DNA of 64,000 nt, taken from assembly GCF_000275845.1 (NCBI RefSeq), contig NW_006766893.1, positions 214,332 through 278,331 on the forward strand, given 5' to 3'. Position 1 is the stretch's first letter; each line of letters starts with the position of its first letter. Origin of the DNA: Dichomitus squalens LYAD-421 SS1. Lineage: Eukaryota > Basidiomycota > Agaricomycetes > Polyporales > Polyporaceae. The translations under genes and the position numbers were made by a program. Below are positions 26,020 to 36,403 of this stretch, piece after piece. Under the pieces are notes generated by a model, which saw only the letters and a list, made by a program, of their open reading frames with translations, was not told the DNA's origin and made no database searches.

Positions 26020-27431
26020 ATGGATGGCCAGCCCGTATCTGTTGTATCATCTACTCGCACCTCAGCGGAATCGTCGATGCCTCTAGAAGATGACGGCGCT
26101 CCACCGAACACCGAGTCGGACGCTGGTGGCGCAAGCGTAATGTTAGACATGGCTACTGAACCCGCCGATCGGGAAATTGCTGCAGCAAACCAGCTAGCTT
26201 ACACCGCTACTGAGGCTAGAAACGATCCCTCTTGCTCATGCTGTACGTCATAGTAGAGCATTCGATGGAGTGCAGCAGCTCATCATTCGCCCATGATTGT
26301 TGTAGGGGATCACCCTAAGAGTCAGAGGCCCGTTGGGCTCAATTTGGTCTTCCCTCCTATCAAAGCCGAGATACTCCGAGCTATCGAAGCCACGAACACA
26401 TTGGTCACACTCTTACAAGACTATCATGAGGGCCAGAGCGACAGTCTCTCCTCATTCATGTCGAAAGCTGAGCTTCGAGAGATACTGCTGTTGCAGCGGA
26501 CAACCATACTCAATGCATGTCAACATGTTCCTTTTAATCTATGTTATCTGATTCTCTCGCACTGCAGGGTCTCGAAACCGCTGCCGTCCACATTACGACT
26601 ACGCCAGGCTATGTTTGCAGGAGCACCAACAAAAAGCACCACAAACTCTTCGAGGAACGGTACCAGGTGTTGTGTAACGTGGAGTCTGAGCTGAAGAAGG
26701 GCGTCGACGAGGCAGAACCTCTCTATAATGCTCGCAATGAGCTTATACGCGCCGAGAGGAAGATGCGCAGACGAAGGCTTCTACAGACTGCCGTTCGGGC
26801 TGCAGTACGTGCCCTCACAGATCTAGCTGCGAGTAAAGGCTCATGTACCAATCAGTCTGTCATCGCCATACCTTTCTCTCCCTTTGCTTCGGCGGTGTTA
26901 ACGGCAGTGGACGTCATGGTTCTTTCGATCATCGTCGGCGTTCAGCACCTCGTTGTTCCGGACGCCACACAGCAGGTCCGCGAGACCCTCGAGCGCGTGG
27001 AGGCCCTTCAGAAAGATATGGAGCATAAACTCGAGGAGGTAAGACGCCTGAAAGCCGCCCTTGAGGCAGCCAAGGCCAGGGCCGAAGAACAGCAGCAGAA
27101 TCCCATCGCCTCTCGGTTGGCGGAGGCCTTAGAGAAGGTGCATGGCGCCAAGGAGGCTGTCGAAGCCGTCTTCTCGTTCACGTGCGATGCATGCGCACCG
27201 AGCGCGCCAACGGACCAGGTTTCTGTTCGACGGGTCAGCGAGGCATTCCGGAAAGTAGGAGATGCCCTCGATACGCCAGGTATCATCACCGAGCCGCTCG
27301 GATCTATGGACGATGAGCAATTCGACGCCTTGGATAGATATCTCGCAGATCTCAAGTCCAGATCTCAAGCCTTTGCAGACCCATACGGATACAGAAACAC
27401 TAACTCTCGTTTAGCGGCTCATCTGGTCTGA
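26020..27431 (+). CDS. Orphan coiled-coil protein with a hydrophobic segment
   Basis: Start chosen at 26020 (GCACCATGG context). Exon 1 (26020-26242) encodes a Ser/Thr/acidic N terminus; a GTACGT intron ends at 26305, and exon 2 (LNLVFPPIKAEILRAIEA...) runs to about 26516. The next intron ends at CAG before GLETAAVHITT; the in-frame solution uses a GC donor (GCATGT). The last exon reads to 27431. A charged helix (residues around 170-200) is followed by a hydrophobic stretch near VDVMVLSIIVGVQHLVV and then a long heptad-rich coiled coil (ETLERVEALQKDMEHKLEEV, continuing). The layout suggests a membrane-attached or self-associating protein. I do not recognise the family. Confidence 0.6.
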
Positions 27432-27639
27432 TTTTCATCCACGCTCTCCTAGTACCTCGCTCGCTTTCTGTGTTCGCTCTCTGCTATTCGTACCCGTATG
27501 CATCTCGTAGCTTTTGCAGGCATTTCACTTGTAGTCGGGCCCTGATTCTATTGTATTCTTCGCAATGACGTTATAAAGATAAAGTTCATCAAGCAGAGCA
27601 GTTGGAGCCTTGACACGTGCTGCATAGCTCTTCGCCCTA

Positions 27640-29058
27640 TCAGAATGACGAGGCTCTCTTGAGCTCAGCTTCGATTGCGCCTCCGAGTAGACGATGTACA
27701 TGTGCGGTCGGGTGCCCAGTGTCTGCGATGGGTAAGGAGTCAGGATCCAGAACCTATCGGGACGAAGACAGCACTCACTATACCAGAAGAATGTCGGGTC
27801 TGCGCACTGGCAGAATCTGACATAGACGTCAACATCCTGCGCTTCAGTCAATTATGATTGCACCTTACCCAGTGATATTCGTGAAGCCATAGTCCGCCGC
27901 TTTGTCTAGGACATGGTTGAACCAGGTGTGGGCGTCGAAGGTGAGAACGTTGACGTCTCGGTGCGTTTCCGCGAAGTGCGCGACGTGTTGTAGGAGCGCG
28001 GTGTTGTAGTCGATGATGTTCTGCTTGTAGAGTGGGGCAGTGGACGTGCCGATATGACTCGGGGAGCGTTCGAGTGGTGGTACGTTGACGAAGAGATACG
28101 TGCCGCGGAGGTGGTGGTCGTAGGCATTTTGCTGGAAAAGCTTCCGGCATCAGAGCGTGATTAGGACCAACGAGAGAAAGAACCGACCACTGCACCAAAC
28201 AGGGACCGCATCTCCAGCTGCCAGAAACTTTTGAAGTCCAACTGGTATACAAGAGAGAATAATCAATCGAAGGCTTGCAAGGACGACGGCAAGAAACCTT
28301 ACTGTGGTGTTACGCAAAGTGTCGCCCGTGTCGTTGATCCCGATCCAGAACGCGGTAAGGGTTTTCTCAGGCGGGTGCGGGACAACGTCAGCTGCGTACA
28401 GCGCCCATTGCCGGACTTGATCGACGAGGTCGACTGAGAAGTTGTGGTGGAGCGGAAGGCTAGAGAGACGTGAGTACACGAATGGCACGTTCACGATGAT
28501 ATGAGAAGCATTACAGAGCCTTGTCAACGTCTGCGCCAGCGAATGCGAAATCCCATAGCTGGTGCGGTGCGCAATCAGAAGGCTTCCCCTCGAAGCAACC
28601 TGTCAGGAACTCAAGCTATAAAGGAAGTCAGAGATGTAGATATTGTATGGCAGAGCTGAGCAAACGTACCCAGGACGAGCCGCCTGAGCTGGACTAATAT
28701 ATGCTTGCGTCAAGTAGGAACCTCTGTGAGTACACCGTTGTCCACGTACCGCATTCGCTACTATCTCATTATTGACAAGTTCCTCAGGTGTGAACGAGAA
28801 GTTGAATGCATTCCCGATGAAGCTAGGTATTCCTATAAGTACCTTACCGGTCTCACTTCAAGGGGAAACGTACCTGAAAGTGGGATACCCTTGCGTACCT
28901 TGCACGAAGGTATACGAATCCCCGAACGCGTAGACATACTTGGTATGGTCCCAGTGGAATCTGGGTTTCAGCCTTGCTGACGCAGCCGTAGCAGTACACA
29001 ATACAAGCGCAAGCGAACACAGACCGCGCAGGTGGGACAGCTTGGAGCATGTAGCCAT
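27640..29058 (-). CDS. Secreted GDSL esterase, CE16-like
   Basis: ATG at 29058-29056 opens a clear signal peptide (LCSLALVLCTATAASA). Block I is AFGDSYTFVQGT with the nucleophile Ser, split by an intron soon after. Further exons give FLTGCFEGKPSDCAPHQLWDFAFAGADV, PLHHNFSVDLVDQVRQWALY, then FWIGINDTGDT (block III, with the Asn of the oxyanion hole), LFVNVPPLERSP, and VLTFDAHTWFNHVLD. The last exon, after the DPTFFWYS intron, reads DTGHPTAHVH: the Asp/His pair of block V. Stop TGA at 27642-27640. This set fits carbohydrate esterase family 16 acetylesterases that act on acetylated xylo-oligosaccharides, consistent with a wood-decay fungus. All catalytic blocks are intact. Other GDSL lipases remain possible for the exact substrate. 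Confidence 0.85.
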
Positions 29059-29931
29059 AGTGATAGTGACTGACGAGCTATCCGGAAGCCAGCTTGAGCG
29101 ATTTTGACAAGGGGAAATGAATCCGTACATTCATATACGTCCTCAAGCCATCTGAGATCTGCTCACATGATTGAGCAATGACGACGTTTCTTCAGCGTAG
29201 ACATACATAGGCGGGCCGTACGAGGACGTGGCGCGTCCCGCACCTGATACCTTCAGCTGATCACGCGTACTCAGCTAGAGATTTGCCTGACCCTTCGGCT
29301 CTGTAGAGCGGGCAGCGCGCCCCGTGCTACTCACCTCATCTCACCTTCCGTACCTGATCTAAGTGCAGATGCGCCATCAATAACAAACCCTGCCGAGCAC
29401 AACTCTGTTCGTGGACATGATCGACAGGACTCACAAGACGATTCCTACATCAGTCTAGTAAACGGGGATCGACAGGATCTGGCCCGGGCGGACCGCTGCA
29501 ATGCTGGAACTTCAGAGCTTCAGCTTCAATTCGTGAGCTTTTTGATACAGACAAATGGGCGACATAGGTGGCCTTGTCAAACTTGCGAGGGTTGACGGGA
29601 GCTGGACATGTAGCACGCGCGCGGGCCGCATGACTTTGGAAAACTCCGACACACCACTTGAAGCTCCGCCTCGTCCAGTCCCCAGACGGCATCGGAGTTC
29701 ATTCGGGTTCGAAGAAAGGATTCAACCTCAGGCTGCTAACAAGACCCACAGCCTGGCTGAACGTGTACAAAGCCTTGGGTATTGTCCACTTTCTGCGCGC
29801 AGGCGTGCCTGCTATCTCAAGTATCTGACAGATCGTCTACCCTCCGGACAGTCTCAGCAATACAATCAGCAGCAAACCCTACGACTTGCTGAAACGTTCT
29901 CGGAAACTCCACCAATACTAACTAACTTTGA
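29059..29931. other. Divergent promoter region between the esterase and RAM1
   Basis: The esterase and the farnesyltransferase genes point away from each other. Open frames in this stretch do not link to either gene. A short frame at 29555 runs into RAM1 out of frame and is not considered coding. Confidence 0.4.
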
Positions 29932-32007
29932 ATGGCAGCCCCAAGGGCAAGCGAGATGGTGGCAACGCCCACTGATGGTTATCCCACGGCAACTTCCTCG
30001 CTTCAGTCCGATACGGAGATCACTATCAAGTCGCATCTTCCCTCGTCCGGTACCCCTCAAATCGCGCTGCAGAAGAAGTCCCATTTCGAGTTCCTTCTCC
30101 GCAACCTCCGCCAAGGCTTCCCAGAACGGTACACCTCTCAGGATGCCAGTCAACCTTGGCTGATATACTGGACACTTCACGGGTTCAGCATCCTCGGCGC
30201 GGGTCTGGACGATCAGACCAAGAAGAGGTGGGCTGCATGAAGTCTGTAGGGAGCCGCATCTGAATGCTTTCATGCAGAACGATAGAGACCTTACTAGCGC
30301 TGCAACATCCAGATGGAGGCTTTGCGGGTGGCCCCGGTCAAGCAGCACATCTTCTTCCTACTTATGCAGCTATTTGCGCCTTCGCCGTAGTCGGTCGACC
30401 CGGTGAAGGTGGGGGATGGGATGCCATAGATCGGTGAAGCTTGTGGAACTAATCCCTCATCCCGATCGTTCCTGATGCCCTATGGATCATGTAGCAACAA
30501 GATGTACAACTTCTTCATGTCGCTAAAGCAAGCGGATGGCTCCTTTCTTGTGAGTCATCATGGTGAGGTGGATGTTAGGCGAGTACAAGTCGAACGTTTC
30601 AGCTCTATGACATCCGATTAGACTCTGTCTGATTCACAGAGGGATATACTGTCTGCTCGTGGTAGCCACCCTACTCAACTTGATCACGCCAGAGCTGTTG
30701 GCAGGCGTACCCGACTTCCTGGCGACATGTCAGACCTACGAAGGCGGCTTCGGTAATGCATCATTTCCAGGATGGGCTTTCGGATCAGGTAAGGGTTGCC
30801 AGTGCATGACCGCCAAATTGGCGAATTCACGTCAGATCTCAGATGACACGGAGGCAACAACACCTCTGTCAAGTCCGAGAGACCCGACTGCGCCCCGCCC
30901 TCCCCTCGGCGAGGCTCACGGAGGCTACACATTCTGTGCCACAGCGTCCTGGGTGCTTCTGCAACCGTTCATCAAACTGTATCATCCTCCTGTGCCCGGC
31001 AGTCCTCTCCCCGAGCCGAAGATCAACACACGTGCCCTACTCCGCTGGTGTGTGCAGATGCAGGGCCTCCCCATCGAACTCGGAGGGTTCAAGGGCCGGA
31101 CAAACAAACTGGTCGACGGTTGCTACAGCTGGTGGGTTGGCGGCTGTGTCGTCCTAGTGGAGACATTACTTGGTCTTGCGGCGTCGCATATCGCCGCAGG
31201 CGAAGAACCTACCGACGAACATGACGAGGACAGTGCAAAGGCGTGGGATGATGCTGATGGTGAGCACAGTTCACATGACTATTGATCGCTTGGCTGAACA
31301 CCTCGAACTATGCCATCGCCCGATGTCCCTCAGACTCGCTCTTCAACAGGCGTGCTCTGCAAGAGTACATCCTATGCGCTGGACAGCATCCGGCTGGGGG
31401 TCTACGAGACAAGCCGCCCAAGTCAGTGTCGTCTCCCGCGCTTTACCTCGTATAGCTTGTCATGGTCTTTGTTGATGCTTGCGATCGTTAGACCAGCGGA
31501 TGCTTACCACACCCTGTACTGTGCCGCCGGTTTAGCCGCCGCTCAGCACCGCGTTGTTCCATCCAAGGCTCGCGAGAAGGCTGTTTTGTTGACGTGGGAT
31601 CCAGTACAAGCACACGCGAAGAGCGGTACGCTCCCATCCGGCATATCTCGACTTACGCTGGATATTGACTGCGCGTAGGCGCGACATACGTCTCCCCCTC
31701 GGACGTAGAGCGTGAGACGTTTGAAGAATTGCGAAAACAGATGTTCGCACACGCGCTCTCTTGGTCCGAGGAAGAAGGCACGACTACGTACGTTGGCGGC
31801 GCGGCCAATCGCGTGGTAAGTGCCATGGCCAACCTAATGCCTCTGATACACGAGGCGATCGGCTTCTCACCGTTGGCACGCTGTCCTATCTTGCAGAATG
31901 CTGCGCACCCCATCTTCAACCTCACAATTACGCATGCGGACGGAATTTTGGCCCATTTCTACGGTCAGATGCCGCCGTCACGCTACCCCCCACGCGGCAA
32001 GAAGTGA
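29932..32007 (+). CDS. RAM1: Protein farnesyltransferase beta subunit
   Basis: Attaches farnesyl to CaaX proteins such as Ras and fungal mating pheromones, with a RAM2-type alpha subunit. Start 29932 (alternative ATG 29956). The alpha-alpha barrel repeats are visible: FEFLLRNLRQGFPERYTSQD, TIETLLALQHPDGGFAGGPG, GEGGGWDAIDR, MYNFFMSLKQADGSFL, TCQTYEGGFG, EAHGGYTFCATASW, and GFKGRTNKLVDGCYSWWVGG. The zinc ligands Asp and Cys sit in KLVDGC (about 31111) and the His in YHTLYC (about 31504). The C terminus, HPIFNLTITHADGILAHFYG, is family-typical; stop at 32005-32007. The intron at 30579-30639 has a GC donor (AG|GCGAGT), which is needed to keep VDVR-GIYCLL in frame. Confidence 0.93.
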
Positions 32008-32834
32008 AGGAGATCAGCGAGCGCAACGGAAGACGGTGCGGTAGACTTCAAGGATTGGTTGACAGAAGGTTATGGAGGATACTCCGGATCTCATGATGTG
32101 ACGCGGAGACCGGTCCCTATGTGAGACAGCAGTCTGATTGGAAAGCACTCGGTATCCATGTGCTATGGGTTTACCTAACCTTGCGCGCTATGTGGTTCCA
32201 CGCGCCCTCTGCTCACGTCTTCACAGTAACATGCTGCAGCCAGACGACGTGATAGCAGCCGATGTCGGCCTCCGTCCGGGACAGCCGCGATAATGGAATC
32301 TTCTGAATTCCAGGCATCGCGTCCATGAAGGTATCTCTGCTGTCACCCAAGTCTCGCGACCGTGAGTATTTCTACACGAGGTAGGTTGTGATAGTATGTG
32401 CGAGGCCCCCAGAACCTTGACAGTGGATTTTTGGGGCGATAGGGGCGCGGCCGCCTGTCCCTCCTGATATTCAGGGGGCACCGTCATCGTCCATGCATTT
32501 TGGTGCGATTATCGTTCTGGTGACAGCAAAAGCTGGAGCCGGACTTTATATCAGTCGGCGGATCAGAGTGCACGAGGATGGGTGATCCTGCCACTGCGTT
32601 ATTTTCGCAAGGAGCCGCAATACGTATTCGTGGATTTGGTGTGGCACAACGGCTAGGTATCGGTACGTACAATGTCAGTCATTGATGAGGATTTGTAGAG
32701 AAACATGACGACGGGATAATGTCGCGGAGCTCACATCTGCCCTGCGAGACGATCCTTCTACATAGCCTTGTGAGGTTGGGATGTAGACGTGCTGCGGGGA
32801 CTTACCAGAACAGGGACGTAGTATAGCCCAGCCT
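32008..32834. other. Intergenic, no gene seen
   Basis: Region between two convergent genes (farnesyltransferase on plus, F-box on minus). No coherent exon was found. Confidence 0.4.
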
Positions 32835-34685
32835 CTACGGGGTCCTTCCCGTCCTTCCCCTCAAATCTTGCACTTCTCGCTCCAACGAGCTCAATCTCTG
32901 CCTATCCTCCCTCCTTGACATCTCCAATACCGCCATCTGCTTTTCGAGCCCCTCAATGCGCGCCTTCTCCTCCATCCGGGCCTTCGTAGTGATGGGAAGC
33001 AGCTTCGACACTTCGATCCAGCGCACCCAACACGCAGACATCTCCGCGCGAAGGGAGACGGGGATAAGCGCGTGTTCCATGGCGATATCGAAGGCGTCAG
33101 GCCACCGCAGGCCGCAGCAGACGGAGCAATCGAGTGGGAGTATCTGGCTTAGGAAAAGGGTCACAGTTTCGGCTCTCGCGATGGCAGATAACCCGACGGC
33201 GAAGGTCTGGAGGCAACGGAAACGAGGCAGGTCCTGTGAGTGTGGGTGTTGATGGAAAGAGGGGACGGTCGTCGCATCGACGTGGAGTCCGAGGTGACGG
33301 AGGTTTGGGCAATTACGAGCGAATGGGAGCAATGAGCGCAGCGTGAGGCAGGGGCCATTCGCTTCAGGGACGGGTTCGGCGTTGAGCTGCAGGCTTTCCA
33401 GCGACGGCCAGCTGCTCGCGAGTTCGTCGATATCGTTGTCGGCAAGGTTCAGTGCGTAGTCCCATCGCAGCTCGAAAGCTCGAAGAGACCTGGCGGAGAA
33501 AAGGGGACGAAAGCATTCTAGAGATGGACGTTCGGAGAGGGGTGGAGGAGGGGATAGAAGGGGCGAATCCGGAGCAATGATGTAGTCTACAGAGAGTTCG
33601 ACGAGGGAGGTGCAACGATCACGTATCGCTATGAAAAGCTCGCGGAGAGCTTCTGGCGTCGCGATCACGACACTCTTCAAGTGTAGTTCTGTTAAGTGTG
33701 CAGGGAACAAGGACGAGCGGATAGAATGCGTAGCATCAGCGACCTGAGCGCTAAATGATAGGCTGCGGAGTACGGGAAAGGCGTCGTTAGAAAACGCCGG
33801 GACGAGATGAGTGACGTCTGCCCGGTCTCCGGGTTCTGCACGTGCGGGGTCTCCCAGAGAAATGGTGTCCAATTGCTGGAGAATTGAAAGCTCGTTGAAA
33901 AGCCTCGAGGTTAGGCAATAAATCGGTAGCGAGATCTTACGTAGTCGCGGAAATCCCCGTATAAGGATCGAGACTTCCTCCTCGAGTTGTCGCATAGGTC
34001 CGGCCAGACTAAGGTCCAGGACGGTCAAGTCCTTGCATCGTGCACACACCTGGCGAACGTAGTCTGTGAGAGAAGAAGGTTCGGATCGATACAAATGCAG
34101 GCCAAGGTGTTTTACGCGCCGGTGCACGAACGCCAGACAAAGTCGCTGCCTCTCCGGGGCGCATGCATACCAGACAAGCGACTGGAGGTTGGGGAATATG
34201 TCGTCGGTCGGGCAAGTAGTGGTCAAATCTGCGAAGACTTTCGGATGCAGCAACGTCGGACGCTTAGACTTCTCCATGGCGTTGCGTGCGTGCCGCTGAT
34301 CATGGCGCAAGCTGCGGACCCGTCCAGAATAGCGTTGAAAACGTTGCCAGTCCGCGGGTACCAATGGCCTTTTGAATACCTGACAAGTTACGTTACAGAA
34401 AGTCAGATCAAAGAAACAATAGCGAGGCAAAGTCATACTAACATAAGCCCCAGGTATTCGTGCTGTCGAGGCCGGGACACGCTCGGTTTTGAAAGCAAGC
34501 GGCGCAAGGACAGTCAAGACTCGTCTGAGGTCATTCACCTCGGACCAAAGAGCGTCAAGGGCGAGTTCTGCCCAATGTTTGCAGACGCAGGCCGCTCGTG
34601 CAAGGTCGCGATCATCGAGGTACGAGAACATCATCGTGAGGAGTTCGTCAATGTGTCCCAAAGAACGACGGTGGTTGCGATCCAT
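32835..34685 (-). CDS. F-box protein with leucine-rich repeats
   Basis: Residues 8-50 form an F-box (IDELLTMMFSYLDDRDLARA, then VCKHWAELALDALW). Downstream come many leucine-rich stretches (LTVLDLS, LRKISLP, LTELHLKSVV, LRAFELRWDY, LESLQLNAEP) and a short C-terminal coiled coil. F-box proteins bind SKP1 in SCF ubiquitin ligases and choose substrates through their repeats. The frame is open for 616 codons, but 34442-34380 is probably a 63-nt intron (GTTAGT...TGTCAG) without stops. Removing it joins GAY to VFKRPLVPADWQRFQRYSGRVRSL-like sequence, as in related proteins, giving 595 residues. Unlike the F-box fragments at 1.4-2.8 and 50-52 kb, this copy looks intact. Confidence 0.85.
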   Translation of the reverse strand: MDRNHRRSLGHIDELLTMMFSYLDDRDLARAACVCKHWAELALDALWSEVNDLRRVLTVLAPLAFKTERVPASTARIPGAYVSMTLPRYCFFDLTFCNVTCQVFKRPLVPADWQRFQRYSGRVRSLRHDQRHARNAMEKSKRPTLLHPKVFADLTTTCPTDDIFPNLQSLVWYACAPERQRLCLAFVHRRVKHLGLHLYRSEPSSLTDYVRQVCARCKDLTVLDLSLAGPMRQLEEEVSILIRGFPRLRKISLPIYCLTSRLFNELSILQQLDTISLGDPARAEPGDRADVTHLVPAFSNDAFPVLRSLSFSAQVADATHSIRSSLFPAHLTELHLKSVVIATPEALRELFIAIRDRCTSLVELSVDYIIAPDSPLLSPPPPLSERPSLECFRPLFSARSLRAFELRWDYALNLADNDIDELASSWPSLESLQLNAEPVPEANGPCLTLRSLLPFARNCPNLRHLGLHVDATTVPSFHQHPHSQDLPRFRCLQTFAVGLSAIARAETVTLFLSQILPLDCSVCCGLRWPDAFDIAMEHALIPVSLRAEMSACWVRWIEVSKLLPITTKARMEEKARIEGLEKQMAVLEMSRREDRQRLSSLEREVQDLRGRTGRTP

Positions 34686-36098
34686 GTGTGGCAGATCGAG
34701 TATTTAGAGATGCGAGCTGAATTTGAGGTAAGGGGGGAGTCGAGGAAGACAGCATGTCGACTACCGGAAGAATTTGCCGGTCTATATACCGCATTGTGTT
34801 CTACACGGGATAGACACCGATAAGACCCCGGAATCGCCTGTTCAATCGGATGGCCGCCTACCAGTTTGGATCTGGATCTGGCTGCAATCTTCTCAGGCCA
34901 TTCGACTTCTCTGAACGGGGTTGTCCTCTGTGATGACATGAAGCACTGTTCACTGCAAGGCGAATATGGAGGACACGGTGCTTCCATGACTGAGCCAGAC
35001 ACAGGCTTGGCGGTCCACAATCTGAGGCGTTGCCCGGGAGCGGAGAGGAGGTACGATTAGCGGAAAATGAACTTGACCGGTTCAAGACCATCTGTGCCTC
35101 GTGAGATTGATCGGTGGTTAGTTGCCGCCCCGGCTTTCAACGTGTCGCTCTCGGCCTTCCAAATTCTCCGAAAATGCCTTCTCGCGACGCCCAGCGATCA
35201 CGGAACCGATATACCTCCCACCACACGATGCGGACAATTTCTTTGTAACTGGTATGAGCGGTTGACTTCGGTTCTGATTCGAGGACGTGGATGCAGGGTG
35301 GGGTTGGCAATAGAAGCCTGCATCCAAATGAAACATCAGTGAGGCGAAGCTCGCTGGAGCGGTGTGAATGTCGCGATCGAGTAGCTCAGTTCTCATGGGA
35401 AAGAATCTTGTTCAAGGTTGCCGAGAACATGACAGATTTGATATAGCGATGAGACGCCCATGTGCTGACAACCCCAGCCTCGGCCATCGGTGACATCAGC
35501 AAAAGCGCTAAAATGTCCCTGTAGATAACCCTCCCGGGCCTATACAGGCAAGTCCTGAGATATGCGGCATGGTGTGAGGATCATTCCAATGGACCTGTTG
35601 TGTTTCCTTCAGAAGGCCATGTACATGTCCCCACCGGGCGGACAGGCTATGCTCGGGAACACCTGGCAATACCACCGAGATGTCGCTAGTATTGCATGGT
35701 GTTGCTGAGGATTGCTGTGCCATGCGATGCCAGCGTCTGAGCGCCATACCATTTGGAGTTGCCCGAGATTGTCGGGATTGTGAGACAGGGCGAATGCGAA
35801 AAGTCGGGGGATAGTAAGGCAATAAGACATGCATATTGCACGATACTCACTGAATCCCCTCGGATTTCGAGTATCGGAGGCTCAGACAAGCACAGGAGCA
35901 TACCCTGTACCCCTAGCAATGATAACGGATATTACTTTGTACTACGCGATTCCGCTCAGGACTCGGATGGGCGGGCAGAGTAGTATATTGCAGAAAACCA
36001 CGCAAATACAGGTGAGCACGTGTATACGATGAGAGCGCACAATGCACCAAGGGAGAGCAAGATGTCCGCCCGCGAGGAAACCAGTGAGAACATAGTCG
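34686..36098. other. Intergenic, left flank of the transposon block
   Basis: Open frames overlap on both strands without recognisable domains. The outer end of the Plavaka element may lie here or in the next repeat, but I could not find a matching inverted end. Confidence 0.35.
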
Positions 36099-36400
36099 GC
36101 TACGACAACATCGGTGGTCGCCGCAACCAGGCGGCCCAGATCCGTGAGCTTGTCGAGCTCCCCAGAGGTCAAGAAAGAGCGCAATGTGATCGCTGCCACA
36201 AGACGGCCCAGATCCGTGAGCTTGTCGAGCTCCCCAGAGGCTACGACAACATCGGTGGTCGCCGCAACCAGGCGGCCCAGATCCGTGAGCTTGTCGAGCT
36301 CCCCAGAGGTCAAGAAAGAGCGCGATGTGATCGCTGCCACAAGACGGCACAGATCCGCGAGCTTGTCGAGCTCACGAGAGGTCAAGAAAGAGCGGGATCA
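36099..36400. repeat. Higher-order tandem repeat, about 141 bp x 2 plus a partial copy
   Basis: A core of about 37 bp (GGCCCAGATCCGTGAGCTTG and onward) occurs at about 36133, 36204, 36273 and 36345. Spacing alternates 72 and 69 bp, giving a 141-bp super-unit. One spacer type encodes a CAAGAAAGAGCG segment, the other a TACGACAACATCGG segment. Because 72 and 69 are multiples of three, several frames stay open on both strands. It lies directly downstream of the accessory gene of the transposon and may be subterminal transposon DNA. Confidence 0.8.
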
Positions 36401-36403
36401 CTT

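Noticed and set aside
33987..34823. A 278-codon plus-strand frame over the F-box gene
   Set aside because: Antisense of the F-box/LRR gene; no recognisable domain.
36099..36400. Possible CRISPR array
   Set aside because: Spacers are themselves repeated and the genome is eukaryotic; it is a higher-order tandem repeat.
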